Shown here: piece after piece, positions 23,308-32,137 of the stretch
Numbering within the stretch: position 1 is the stretch's first letter
How the letters are laid out: each line of letters starts with the position of its first letter
Assembly (NCBI RefSeq): GCF_001506075.1
Contig: NZ_KQ947477.1
Span: forward strand, 1-44,576
Length of the DNA: 44,576 bases
Direction of reading: 5' to 3'
From: Vibrio sp. MEBiC08052
Lineage (GTDB): Bacteria; Pseudomonadota; Gammaproteobacteria; Enterobacterales; Vibrionaceae
Program-made: the position numbers and the translations under genes
Notes under the pieces: model-generated
What the model was told of the DNA's origin: nothing
The model's database searches: none
Seen by the model: only the letters and a program-made list of their open reading frames with translations

Positions 23308-24595
23308 CATTATTCTGTGTCACGCCCATTTTTATAAATCCAGGTATGGAGTGAGTCGGCCTTCAAAGTGGATACTGAGCTGAGACAGCGTCAGGTTCCA
23401 GTTTTGCACCGGATGCGTCCATTTTTCACTGGCTTTCAACATACCTGCATACAACAGCTTGAGCAAGCTGGTTTCATTGGCGAAGCCACCTTTGGTCTTG
23501 GTCAGCTTGCGGAACTGCCGATGCACCGCCTCAACCGCATTGGTGGTGTAAATAGCTTTGCGGACCTGCTCAGGATATTTGAAATATACCGATAGGTTCT
23601 CCCATTTATTGCGCCATGACTGAATCACCAACGGATATTGTTGCCCCCATTTGACTTCCAGCTCATCAAGTTCGTGCTCGGCAGCCTTGAGCGTCGCAGC
23701 TTTATAGACGCACTTTAAATCCGCCATAAAAGCTTTCTGATTTTTGCTGGCGACATATTTCATCGAGTTACGGATTTGATGGATAACACAGAGTTGGACT
23801 TCAGTCTGCGGGTAAATGGTTTCAATCGCCTGAGGGAACCCCTTGAGGCCATCGACACAGGCAATACAAATATCTTTGACACCGCGATTTTGTAAGTCGG
23901 TCAGGACACTGAGCCAGTAATGCGCACCTTCGGCATCAGAGAGATAAATGCCCAGCAGCTCTTTTTTTCCTTCGATATTGAGAGCCAGGATAGTGTAGAT
24001 GGCTTTGGAGACAAAGCGGCCGTTTTCCTTGATTTTGTAGTGAACGGCATCGAGCCATACGACCGGATAGACGGGGTCTAAATCCCGCTCTTGCCATGCT
24101 CTGAGCTCAGGGATAAGACGGTCGGTGATGGCGTTAATCGTGCCATTGGAAACGCTGATACCATACATATCCAGCAGATATTCCCGGATATGTTGATAGC
24201 TGTTGCCAAGGGCAAACAGGGAGAGGACATTGCGTTCCATCTCATCGGTCAGCCGGGTCTGGTGCTTCTTGACAGTTTGCGGGTCAAAAGAGCCATTGCG
24301 GTCACGGGGCGTTTCGAGTTCAAATTCCCCGGATGAGGTTTTGATATTTTTCCGGGACTTACCATTTTTTCGATTATCGGGTTCATCAGCAAGGTGCTGG
24401 TCAATTTCAGCGCCGAGAGCAGCTTCAGTGATTTGCTTAATCAGCGGCGTGAGCAGGCCATCTTTGCCGTTCAGTCCTTGTCCAGATTGGAGAGCTTTGG
24501 CAAAGGCCTGAACATCGATTTCGAATTTATCGTCAGACATAAAGTGTCATTTCCTTTTTGGTTCAGTTTACAGAAATGACACAGAATTTTGAACA
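23304..24595 (-). mobile_element. IS256-family insertion sequence
   Basis: An element of about 1.29 kb bounded by 19-base imperfect inverted repeats, left 23304-23322 (TGTTCATTATTCTGTGTCA) and right 24577-24595 (complement TGTTCAAAATTCTGTGTCA), with two mismatches. It contains one intact transposase gene. I find no convincing target duplication in the flanks (8-9 bases would be typical), so one end may have been rearranged; the exact ends could be a few bases further out. Confidence 0.85.
23332..24540 (-). CDS. IS256-family transposase
   Basis: DDE transposase of 402 residues that cuts and pastes the surrounding insertion sequence. Visible are VVWLDAVHYKIKENGRF (first catalytic Asp, about 160), ICIACVDGLKGFPQAI (second Asp region, about 233), LCVIHQIRNSMKYV and the C-terminal TTNAVEAVHRQFRKLTKTKG block with the catalytic Glu. 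The reading frame is uninterrupted, so the element may be active. It lies between the nucleotidyltransferase-HEPN gene and the Rhs immunity gene. Confidence 0.97.
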   Translation of the reverse strand: MSDDKFEIDVQAFAKALQSGQGLNGKDGLLTPLIKQITEAALGAEIDQHLADEPDNRKNGKSRKNIKTSSGEFELETPRDRNGSFDPQTVKKHQTRLTDEMERNVLSLFALGNSYQHIREYLLDMYGISVSNGTINAITDRLIPELRAWQERDLDPVYPVVWLDAVHYKIKENGRFVSKAIYTILALNIEGKKELLGIYLSDAEGAHYWLSVLTDLQNRGVKDICIACVDGLKGFPQAIETIYPQTEVQLCVIHQIRNSMKYVASKNQKAFMADLKCVYKAATLKAAEHELDELEVKWGQQYPLVIQSWRNKWENLSVYFKYPEQVRKAIYTTNAVEAVHRQFRKLTKTKGGFANETSLLKLLYAGMLKASEKWTHPVQNWNLTLSQLSIHFEGRLTPYLDL

Positions 24596-24634
24596 CTACC
24601 CAGTCCAATCACGAAATCAAACCACTTTAAAAAC

Positions 24635-24967
24635 CTATAATTTAATGAACGCATCATTTTCAAAATAATATATAAATGCTTTAAACAAATCACCATCTCT
24701 AATATTATTTTTCTGCATTTTTAAATTATTAACTATACTTTGTATTGTTTGGATTCCTAAAACATATCTATATCCAGCATCTTTAACTGCTATTGGATCT
24801 TCATCTTCGTCATCAGAGTCTACATCATCAGGATCTTCTATAATAACTAATGTATCTAAACTCCAAGATGAAACATCTTTCGGCAAGTACAGCGCTAAAC
24901 GCCAATCAATATTTTCAGAATTACTTAATACATCTCTTAGTTTTTTTTGAAACATTTTATCTTCCAT
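24635..24967 (-). CDS. probable immunity protein for the Rhs nuclease
   Basis: A 110-residue acidic cytoplasmic protein starting MEDKMFQKKL, rich in Asp/Glu (DPDDVDSDDEDEDP in the middle), not firmly assigned to a family. It may resemble small DUF7716-like proteins. Position makes it the likely antitoxin for the WHH nuclease: its ribosome binding site (GGAGG) lies inside the last Rhs codons and its ATG at 24967 comes one base after the Rhs stop. A GTG at 24979 is a possible earlier start. The gene is much more AT-rich than the Rhs core, as expected of a recently swapped toxin-immunity tip. Confidence 0.72.
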   Translation of the reverse strand: MEDKMFQKKLRDVLSNSENIDWRLALYLPKDVSSWSLDTLVIIEDPDDVDSDDEDEDPIAVKDAGYRYVLGIQTIQSIVNNLKMQKNNIRDGDLFKAFIYYFENDAFIKL

Positions 24968-24968
24968 T

Positions 24969-27900
24969 TTATCTTCCACCTCCCCAATAATACATACCTC
25001 CCTTGCCTCCGGGATGCAAGGATTCTTGAACTATACCGGGTGCTTGATGCTGAGATAATGGCACCAATTGCATTACACCAGGTTTCTCTGGATGGTGATG
25101 CCACGTCAAATCTTTTACCGGTGAGCGTCTTGGATAGGCGCCACGAGGTCCTGGTTTAACTCCTTCAGTAATTCCTGGGTACATATTTTCCATACTAGCG
25201 GCAAAGGCAGGATCTGCTTGCATTGCCTCATGCAGATTCTTATTAGCTTGCTGGAAATGAACTTTATCAGATCGTCCCGGATAAAACTCTTTGTCGATCT
25301 TAGTTTCGTAAGCCACTGAATATTGTGGGCTACTAAGTGGTCTTCCAGAAGCATCTTTACATCCTTCCGTACTCAACCCCAGCGGATCCACCCACTCCAT
25401 CGGGTTATGCACATAACCCTGAGGCCTCAATCCCCCCGCAAATCCGATCGGGTCGGGGCTGAGATACTGGCCGCTGTCTGCATCGTAGTAACGATTGAGA
25501 TTGTAGTAAAGCCCGGATTCCCGATCTTCGATCTGTCCCTGATAACGCAGGTCACAGCTCAGGGCTTCGTTGGCGGCGTCTTCGAGATAACCCCGTTGAA
25601 TTTTGAGGTTAAACTGTTGCTGCTGGTATTTGCCCCACACGGCTTGTTCACCGCGCCATTCGATTTCCCCGGCCTCACTCACCAACTCTTGCGGTGTGCC
25701 GGCATGGTCGGTGACGATATAGTGCAGGTCTCTTCGGTTGCTGCCGTGACGAGTGGTGACTTGCGCCATCGGGCGGTGGCTGCCCGGCTCGTACAGATAT
25801 TCGGTGCTGGTCAGGGCCGTCCCGTCAGCGGTAATCAGGCTCTGCTGCACCAACGTGCTGCCGTCCCACAGATAATGGGTCTGCTGCTGGGTTTGCAGGC
25901 ACTCTTTAGCAATCCGTCGTCCGAACGGGTCGTAACGATAGCGGTAACGTCGCCCGTCCGACAGCTCGATATGGGTCAGGCGGTCTTCGTCATTCCAGAT
26001 AAATCTTGTACTCTGCGGGCGGAAGCCATCTTTCGATTCGGTTTTCTCTATCACCCGGCCACATTCGTCGTAACGATATTTGAAGCGGCCGACTTCAGTC
26101 ACTCGCCCGGCTTTATCATAGTCGCGTTTCTGGCGTTTTATCCGCTCGTCGGCCAGCGACACCACATTGTCACCGTATTCACTGCCAAAGCCTTCTTCAT
26201 TGAGATTCAGCTCGCTGTCATACCCAAACAGATGAACGAATCCGGCTTTGGTTTCCCACGATTTACGCTGCCGCACCGCAGTAATCTGACTGTTGGGGTT
26301 AAGGGTAAATTCAGCACTGCCGCGATGACTGTCTTCTATCCCGGTCAGCCGGTCCAGTACATCGTAGCGGTACTGACGTAGCGATTGATTGCCCAGTTGC
26401 TGCCCGGTCAATAATCCCGTCGCACTCCACTCATGGCGCAAGTCAAAGCCGCTGCCGTTACTACGCTGCTTCTCTTCCCCGCCCGGATGGTAGGCAAAAG
26501 TCAGCGGATTATGACTGCCGACAGCAAGTGCGGACAACTGTTGCTGTTGCCATTGATAACTGCGCTCACTCTCCGTCCCCGATGACTGAATCCGCCGTCC
26601 GGCGGCATCGTACCGGTGGGTCAATTCGGTGCCGTTGATATTTTCACTGACTAGTTGCCCGGCCGGGCTGTAGGCCAGTGCAATCCACGCATCACCGTTT
26701 TCTGCGTAGGTCAGCCGCGAGGCGGCATCATATTCATACCAGCTTTTACCGGTCGGATGGTCCTGATTATCGAAGCTTTCGCTCTGGAGCAGTCGGCCGC
26801 ATACATCGTACTGATAGCGGAAAGTGTGACCATCCGGTTTGCTGCGCTGTGTCAATCGACCAACGGCATCATAACCGTAATTCTCAGTGCGCCCGTCGTA
26901 ATGACGTTCGCTTTCAATCCGTCCCAGCTTGTCGAAACCGTACAGCCACTGCTGGCCGTGGCTGTTCGTCACCCCGGCAAATTCGGCTTCAGCATTGTAG
27001 TGATAGCGGGTCGTTGCCCCCAACGGGTCGGTGACAGTTTTGAGTTTATCGAAAGCACCATAAGTAAAGTGCTGGGTCTGACCGAGGGCATCGGTGACCG
27101 CGGTGAGATTCCCTTCAATATCGTAACTGAAGTGGGCTTCGCTGCCGTCTTCGTAGATGACTTTTTCAGGAAACGGATTGGACTGATGATAATGCCAGCG
27201 GCGGGTGAGATTGCCCTGCGAATCGCGTTTATCACTGACCCGTTTCACCAAGCGGTCAAACCGGTCATAGTGGAAATTCATCCCGTAACCTGCGGCAGGC
27301 TCCAGCCGGGTCAACAGGCCACGTTCATTGTAGTGATAGCGTGTGACACTGCCGTCCGGCTCCGTCAAGGAATCACGCAAGCCGCGCTCGGTGTAGCTCA
27401 TCTGCCAGACCCGGCCTTCCGGATCGGTGACTTGAATCACATCCCCCTGAGAGTTGTGCTCGTACAACCAACTGGCACCGAGTGGGTCAGTGTAACTTGT
27501 CAGCCAGCCTTGTTCATTGTAATCATAGCTGTGTACCGTCCCATCCGGCAAAGTTGCTGTGGTGATATTCCCCCATGCATCATAGCTGTAGGCTGTCGTT
27601 TCTCCCAGTGCATTGGTTTCAGCCACCAGCAAGCCATCCTGCCACTGCTGCTCCAAACGGTTACCTGCCGCATCGACAATTGCATAAGGTCGATTACGCT
27701 CATCCAGATGGAAAGTTTCAATCCCACCAAAAGCACTTTTGTAATAATGGATATGTTTTTCATCATCGTAGCGGATTTGGTCAGTCCATAACCCGTCGGC
27801 ACAGCGGCTGGCGATTACTCGACCCTGCGCATCGTAGTCATGTTCAACCCACGTGTGGGCCAAATCCTGCCAGCGGGTCAGATAACCCTCTTTACTGTAC

Positions 27901-29822
27901 TGATAATCGAAATTACGACCGGATTCCCCTCGCACGGAAAGTAGCCTGCCGGATTTGTCGTAGTTATAGCGGGCTAGCTCCCGCAGCGGTGTCCGGTCAG
28001 CTTCGCACAGCGTCAGTTGTGTCATACGGTTACGCTCGGTCTTGACCTCAACCAACCGTCCATCACTGAGGATGACCCATTTGAGCGTACGACGCTCATA
28101 AGCAAACTGAATGGTATTGCCGTAAGCATCAGATATTTGGGACAGACGCAAGGTTGTGCCAATCGCATGACCAAAATGATAAATCAGACCATCTTTATGT
28201 CTGAGCAGTAATTCTGCATTTTTCCCCCGAAGCAATCGCCATTGAGGTTTGAGCAAAGATGTCGTTTCCTCATCCGGCTCTGGAAGCTCAAATACGCCTT
28301 GGGTATAGTCGGTATCGGTAAAGGTTGCCTGCATTCCTTCGATAGTCAGTGAGATATCCCAGTTGCTGCGCCACAAACTGCCCATCAGACCCGTTTCTTT
28401 CAGCCCTGTTGAATGATAATAACGTTGATGCTCCAGCGGCAAAATGCCCGTCAATACAAAATCCTGCCGCTCCTCAAGTGCTTTCCCTGTATTCAGGTCA
28501 ATTGGATCTCCCCTTCCGGTACCGCAACCTCCTTCTCCGAGTTGTCCCCCTCCTTCTGTTTGCTGTGTTCCCTCTGACTTAGTTGATGACGTGCTCGAAT
28601 CCGAATGCACCCGCTCTTTCCCTGCATTGAGATTATCCGCATCCACTACGGTATTTTTCGGGTGTGGTGTACCGGTTTTACGGGTAATAACTTTATCGAT
28701 AAATTCATCGACCTTGTCACTGATCTTACCGACCATTTCGTCGATTTTCTTTTCCAGCGACTTCATCGCATCGACCAGCATTTCAAACGAATTACTCAGC
28801 AGTTTGACCGCCCAGCTTTTACTGTTCTTAATCGCCTTGGTCAGCCCGTCAATAATGTCATTGAGTAATTTTTTGGCTTTGTTGGCATACTCGGACAGTA
28901 AGCCCCCGAACTTTTTCAGATACTTAACCAGATTGCCGTTCGACAAACTGCGCAGCATTTTGATCGCTTTCTGAATGACACGCGAGTCTGCGTTTTCCAG
29001 TGCATTGATGATGGTTTTACCGGTTTTCTTGGTTGCATCGCCCAGTCCCGGCACAAAACCGATCACAGCCAGCACACCTCCCGCCCAGTGCCAAACATCC
29101 AGATCGGGTTTAGTGCAGGTATCCCAGCCCCAGCAGCCTAAGTCATACAAATCCATCGCCTGACCGACCACCGGCACAAAGCCGAGTGCGATTTCGCAAA
29201 ACAGCAGAATCGCTGTGTTGTCATGCGCCATCCCGGCCATTTCTCCGGCCAGACTGTGGTGAATTTTATTGACCGCCTGTCTCAGTTCTTTAGGCCCGTG
29301 GTTTATCTCTTTATCCAGCTCCCAGAAGCGGTCATACGCTTCATCATATTCATCAGGGACTCGCGTCAACCAGTGTCGGTCTACATCAACGAACCGGTCC
29401 GAGCTGTCATCAGCATCATAGGATAAAATTCCCTTCCGACTCAGCAGGGTATACAGCGCAAAATATTCTCCGGCTTTGGCCGCATATTCGGGATTGGCCT
29501 GAATCACGGGATTGTTTTCTGCCACATCTTGGGGGTTGAATTCATCACTGCCTTCACCCAGCAAAATTTCAAAACCACCGCAGCCCATGTTCTGGATTTT
29601 GCACATGCCCTGTTTGTCGGTTTTGCCCGAAATTTCGGTTTTGTTACTGTCGGTCAGCACAAATTCAGCTTCTGGTACGGGTTTGTCATCATCATAGTGG
29701 TAACGGATAAACACTTCGCAACCGCATTCAACACACCCGCCATCGAGGACATTATCGGTCGAGAAGTTCTGGGTGGCAGCCTCTGCACTGGAGAGCAAGT
29801 CGGCTTTTTTATTCTCGCTCAT
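24969..29822 (-). CDS. Rhs effector with C-terminal WHH nuclease
   Basis: A 1617-residue type VI Rhs effector. The N-terminus (1-110) is a Cys-containing beta-rich domain without its own PAAR. Hydrophobic segments follow (about 205-260, AILLFCEIALGFVPVVG and VLAVIGFVPGLG), which may insert in a target membrane. After a helical and linker region come the shell start (GRGDPIDLNTGKALEE, near 450) and many YD repeats. The core ends at VDPLGL (about 1478-1483). The last 134 residues form the toxin, with LTWHHHPE (about 1572-1579), VMQLV and a terminal HPGGKGG/WGGGR, the WHH class of HNH/endonuclease VII nucleases. It overlaps the preceding DUF4123 gene by 4 bases. Confidence 0.93.
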   Translation of the reverse strand: MSENKKADLLSSAEAATQNFSTDNVLDGGCVECGCEVFIRYHYDDDKPVPEAEFVLTDSNKTEISGKTDKQGMCKIQNMGCGGFEILLGEGSDEFNPQDVAENNPVIQANPEYAAKAGEYFALYTLLSRKGILSYDADDSSDRFVDVDRHWLTRVPDEYDEAYDRFWELDKEINHGPKELRQAVNKIHHSLAGEMAGMAHDNTAILLFCEIALGFVPVVGQAMDLYDLGCWGWDTCTKPDLDVWHWAGGVLAVIGFVPGLGDATKKTGKTIINALENADSRVIQKAIKMLRSLSNGNLVKYLKKFGGLLSEYANKAKKLLNDIIDGLTKAIKNSKSWAVKLLSNSFEMLVDAMKSLEKKIDEMVGKISDKVDEFIDKVITRKTGTPHPKNTVVDADNLNAGKERVHSDSSTSSTKSEGTQQTEGGGQLGEGGCGTGRGDPIDLNTGKALEERQDFVLTGILPLEHQRYYHSTGLKETGLMGSLWRSNWDISLTIEGMQATFTDTDYTQGVFELPEPDEETTSLLKPQWRLLRGKNAELLLRHKDGLIYHFGHAIGTTLRLSQISDAYGNTIQFAYERRTLKWVILSDGRLVEVKTERNRMTQLTLCEADRTPLRELARYNYDKSGRLLSVRGESGRNFDYQYSKEGYLTRWQDLAHTWVEHDYDAQGRVIASRCADGLWTDQIRYDDEKHIHYYKSAFGGIETFHLDERNRPYAIVDAAGNRLEQQWQDGLLVAETNALGETTAYSYDAWGNITTATLPDGTVHSYDYNEQGWLTSYTDPLGASWLYEHNSQGDVIQVTDPEGRVWQMSYTERGLRDSLTEPDGSVTRYHYNERGLLTRLEPAAGYGMNFHYDRFDRLVKRVSDKRDSQGNLTRRWHYHQSNPFPEKVIYEDGSEAHFSYDIEGNLTAVTDALGQTQHFTYGAFDKLKTVTDPLGATTRYHYNAEAEFAGVTNSHGQQWLYGFDKLGRIESERHYDGRTENYGYDAVGRLTQRSKPDGHTFRYQYDVCGRLLQSESFDNQDHPTGKSWYEYDAASRLTYAENGDAWIALAYSPAGQLVSENINGTELTHRYDAAGRRIQSSGTESERSYQWQQQQLSALAVGSHNPLTFAYHPGGEEKQRSNGSGFDLRHEWSATGLLTGQQLGNQSLRQYRYDVLDRLTGIEDSHRGSAEFTLNPNSQITAVRQRKSWETKAGFVHLFGYDSELNLNEEGFGSEYGDNVVSLADERIKRQKRDYDKAGRVTEVGRFKYRYDECGRVIEKTESKDGFRPQSTRFIWNDEDRLTHIELSDGRRYRYRYDPFGRRIAKECLQTQQQTHYLWDGSTLVQQSLITADGTALTSTEYLYEPGSHRPMAQVTTRHGSNRRDLHYIVTDHAGTPQELVSEAGEIEWRGEQAVWGKYQQQQFNLKIQRGYLEDAANEALSCDLRYQGQIEDRESGLYYNLNRYYDADSGQYLSPDPIGFAGGLRPQGYVHNPMEWVDPLGLSTEGCKDASGRPLSSPQYSVAYETKIDKEFYPGRSDKVHFQQANKNLHEAMQADPAFAASMENMYPGITEGVKPGPRGAYPRRSPVKDLTWHHHPEKPGVMQLVPLSQHQAPGIVQESLHPGGKGGMYYWGGGR

Positions 29823-30754
29823 GATTGTTCTGACTCCTTATCCAATTCATCTAATCCGCGTTCAAATAATCGATCCATCCGGCTTTTTGTCCCCTGATAA
29901 TCCGGTGATTTTAAAATCTGTTCAGCCCAAGGCTGCGTTGTAAACTGCTCGCCGAAAACCACGGTCAGACTCAGATACCGGACTACATCATTCGGTTGAG
30001 TAAACCCCAATTGATTGGCCTGAGTGATATGCTGATAGAGATATTGATCGAACTGTGCCTGTTCCCAGCTTTGGGTTTCGCTGTGATGGGCTTGTAAATG
30101 ATCCTGATACTGACGGTAGATCTGCCGGTTAGCCCAGATACTGAGAGCCTGATATTGTGCCTTCGATAAGAGCTGAGGTGAGCGGTGTGGTAATGTAGAC
30201 CTTTTCTGCTCCCGCCGAGTGATGACTTCAACATCCGTCTCACCATGCCGCCAGAAAACGAATTGGGCAACAGGGCCAAAAATTGCCTGAACTTCGTCAT
30301 CACCGCTGGCTTCAAGCAAAACCTTCAATATCGTCCAGTCAGAGACCCGCAAGAGCATATCTTCCTGTCGCGGAGAGGTAATCATGCTCCACTCTCTTAA
30401 GTGTTCCATCAGTAACTGCATTGCCTGCGGATGATGCCGATAGTTCTCCGTGAGACGAATTAACACCCCCCAATTAGGCTGCATTGCAACCTCTGCTTCA
30501 AAGTGTTTCCAATCCGTCAGAGGAAACAGATAAGGTGAGATCGATGCATGGACTTCGCCCATATTTCCCCAGTACAGACGAAAATCTTCAATATCAGAAA
30601 ATTCCGGTAGCATCGAAAGAACATTGGCATTAATCGCTGCTTCTGCTAGGAAAAAATCAGTCCCTTTTCCTAGACCGGCCTGCCACATGTCGCGGGGTTG
30701 CTTAAACACGTTGAGGGATTGATTACTCGTTTCAGTTGGCTGATGTTCCATCAT
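29819..30754 (-). CDS. DUF4123 effector adaptor (for Rhs)
   Basis: T6SS adaptor/chaperone of the DUF4123 (Tap/Tec) family, which loads a cognate effector onto VgrG-PAAR. The 311 residues include PYLFPLTDWKHFE (about 75-87), NWGVLIRL, HLREWSMITSP and a VSDWTILKVLLEA/IFGPVAQFVFW block (about 146-178), typical of the DUF4123 core. It overlaps the Rhs start by ATGA and starts two bases after the stop of the 125-residue gene, with AGGGG upstream. It is presumably specific for the Rhs effector. Confidence 0.87.
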   Translation of the reverse strand: MMEHQPTETSNQSLNVFKQPRDMWQAGLGKGTDFFLAEAAINANVLSMLPEFSDIEDFRLYWGNMGEVHASISPYLFPLTDWKHFEAEVAMQPNWGVLIRLTENYRHHPQAMQLLMEHLREWSMITSPRQEDMLLRVSDWTILKVLLEASGDDEVQAIFGPVAQFVFWRHGETDVEVITRREQKRSTLPHRSPQLLSKAQYQALSIWANRQIYRQYQDHLQAHHSETQSWEQAQFDQYLYQHITQANQLGFTQPNDVVRYLSLTVVFGEQFTTQPWAEQILKSPDYQGTKSRMDRLFERGLDELDKESEQS

Positions 30755-30756
30755 GG

Positions 30757-31134
30757 CTATTCCCCTGATGACATCTGCGTGACCTGAAGAACAGGTCGAT
30801 GAATGTATAAGCGGGTTTTATCATTTTTCTCGTCCAGACCTTCAATGACAAACTGCTCATCCGGCTGTTTGATAAACCTGAAAATATGTTGAAAAACCGG
30901 AGAATCACTTGCCGGCTGCCATGCTTCATCGTGCCATACTTTCCATGCCAGCGGAGTACGACTCTCAGAGGCAATCGTGAGCTGATAAAGTCCGTCAGCC
31001 AACGTTATGTCGACGATGGACCCGATTCTCATATCTCCCGTAATAGTGATTTGAAAATCTTCAGGAATCACCTCCTGCAGCTCAATATCCGGGAAATTAC
31101 ATTCCCCGAGAATTTCAAACGGTAGTATTTCCAC
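30757..31134 (-). CDS. uncharacterised protein of the effector cassette
   Basis: A 125-residue soluble protein I do not recognise. Alternating hydrophobic residues (EDFQITITGDMRIGSIVDITL, then YQLTIASE, FVIEGL and TRLYIHRPVLQV) suggest an all-beta domain; there is no signal peptide or membrane span. It lies 27 bases after the DUF3396 gene and two bases before the second DUF4123 adaptor, so it belongs to the cassette. It could be a co-adaptor, a small tip or spacer protein or a second immunity protein. It does not look like an EagR chaperone. Confidence 0.75.
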   Translation of the reverse strand: MEILPFEILGECNFPDIELQEVIPEDFQITITGDMRIGSIVDITLADGLYQLTIASESRTPLAWKVWHDEAWQPASDSPVFQHIFRFIKQPDEQFVIEGLDEKNDKTRLYIHRPVLQVTQMSSGE

Positions 31135-31161
31135 GCTTAGTCATTCCTCTGTTCCGACGAA

Positions 31162-32073
31162 TCAAATATCAGGTGTATCAAACCGGGCCAACCACTGAGC
31201 ATAATCCTCTTCAGTAAACCCTTCATCTTCATAATGGGGTTCATAAAGAGTGGTACTGCGTACCGGAGCCAACAAAGCGCCCAACTGATAATAACTTTGG
31301 GGTATTTTCGCCAAAGTAGGCTGATCTGCAGCTTGAATAATGGTGTTATCTCCTCTCTGCCAGACCCGAATACCGGAAATTGCCTCCAGTGCAGGTAATC
31401 CACCAATGCTGTCGAGATGAGTCTGATGAATAATAGTCAACCAATTCACCCCTTTGATCTGATCTTTCAGGTGTAATCCATGACCAATATAATCAGGAAT
31501 GTCTAATCCCGGATACTGCTCAGCCAGTTGGACTTCTAAAGATTCATATTCATGATCATCAAAGTGGTTGTGAGTCGTACTGATTGCACCGTAACCATGT
31601 AATGGCTGCAATGCTTCGATCCAACGCAACGCCACATCTTGAAAAGTCTCAGAGGAGGCGCTGAAAAAGTTCAGTGGAAAATTGACGGTTACCCATCCCA
31701 AATCACCGTGTTGTTCTTGCCAAGAAGGTTTGCCAAGCACTAAAAACCGAATATCAGAAGCATCACGGTGATGTTGTCCGCCGTGATAAACAAATTCCCA
31801 TTCCTGATCGGACAACTCAGGTAACCAGTCATGCGGTGTCTGATACGGTTTTTTCCGAAGATCTTTCCAGCTTCCTGTCTGTGGATTAGTGGTAAAATTG
31901 AGTTTGCCCTGCATCATCTGCTGGTAGTCGGTTAACATCATCAAGATAGCCTGACGCTTTTCCGGAGTGCTTCCGCCACGGAAAAACAGCGTTAGATTCA
32001 GGCAGACCGTCATCAAGACTCGCTGGTCTTCCGGATCAATCAGCCGAACCTGTTGTTCAAGGGTCGGATCCAT
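31162..32073 (-). CDS. DUF3396 type VI immunity protein
   Basis: A 303-residue cytoplasmic protein of the DUF3396 family, annotated as a type VI immunity family. Segments that fit are RWIEALQPLHGYGAIS (about 147-162), GLDIPDYIGHGLHLKD (about 187-202), INGVNWLT-like KGVNWLTIIH and LEAISGIRVWQRGDNTIIQ (about 231-249). AGGAG lies upstream of the ATG at 32073. It follows the VRR-NUC effector by 64 bases. DUF3396 proteins neighbour VRR-NUC effectors elsewhere, so it most likely neutralises that nuclease. Confidence 0.87.
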   Translation of the reverse strand: MDPTLEQQVRLIDPEDQRVLMTVCLNLTLFFRGGSTPEKRQAILMMLTDYQQMMQGKLNFTTNPQTGSWKDLRKKPYQTPHDWLPELSDQEWEFVYHGGQHHRDASDIRFLVLGKPSWQEQHGDLGWVTVNFPLNFFSASSETFQDVALRWIEALQPLHGYGAISTTHNHFDDHEYESLEVQLAEQYPGLDIPDYIGHGLHLKDQIKGVNWLTIIHQTHLDSIGGLPALEAISGIRVWQRGDNTIIQAADQPTLAKIPQSYYQLGALLAPVRSTTLYEPHYEDEGFTEEDYAQWLARFDTPDI

Positions 32074-32137
32074 AAGAGTTCTCCTATTTTCATTCGATTA
32101 TCAATTCTGAAATGACATTTACGTGACTGTATTCAGG

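Noticed and set aside
25323..27791. Long plus-strand open frames (352 and 378 codons) opposite the Rhs gene
   Set aside because: They are antisense to YD repeats, whose codon pattern keeps the opposite strand open. There are no start signals or recognisable domains.
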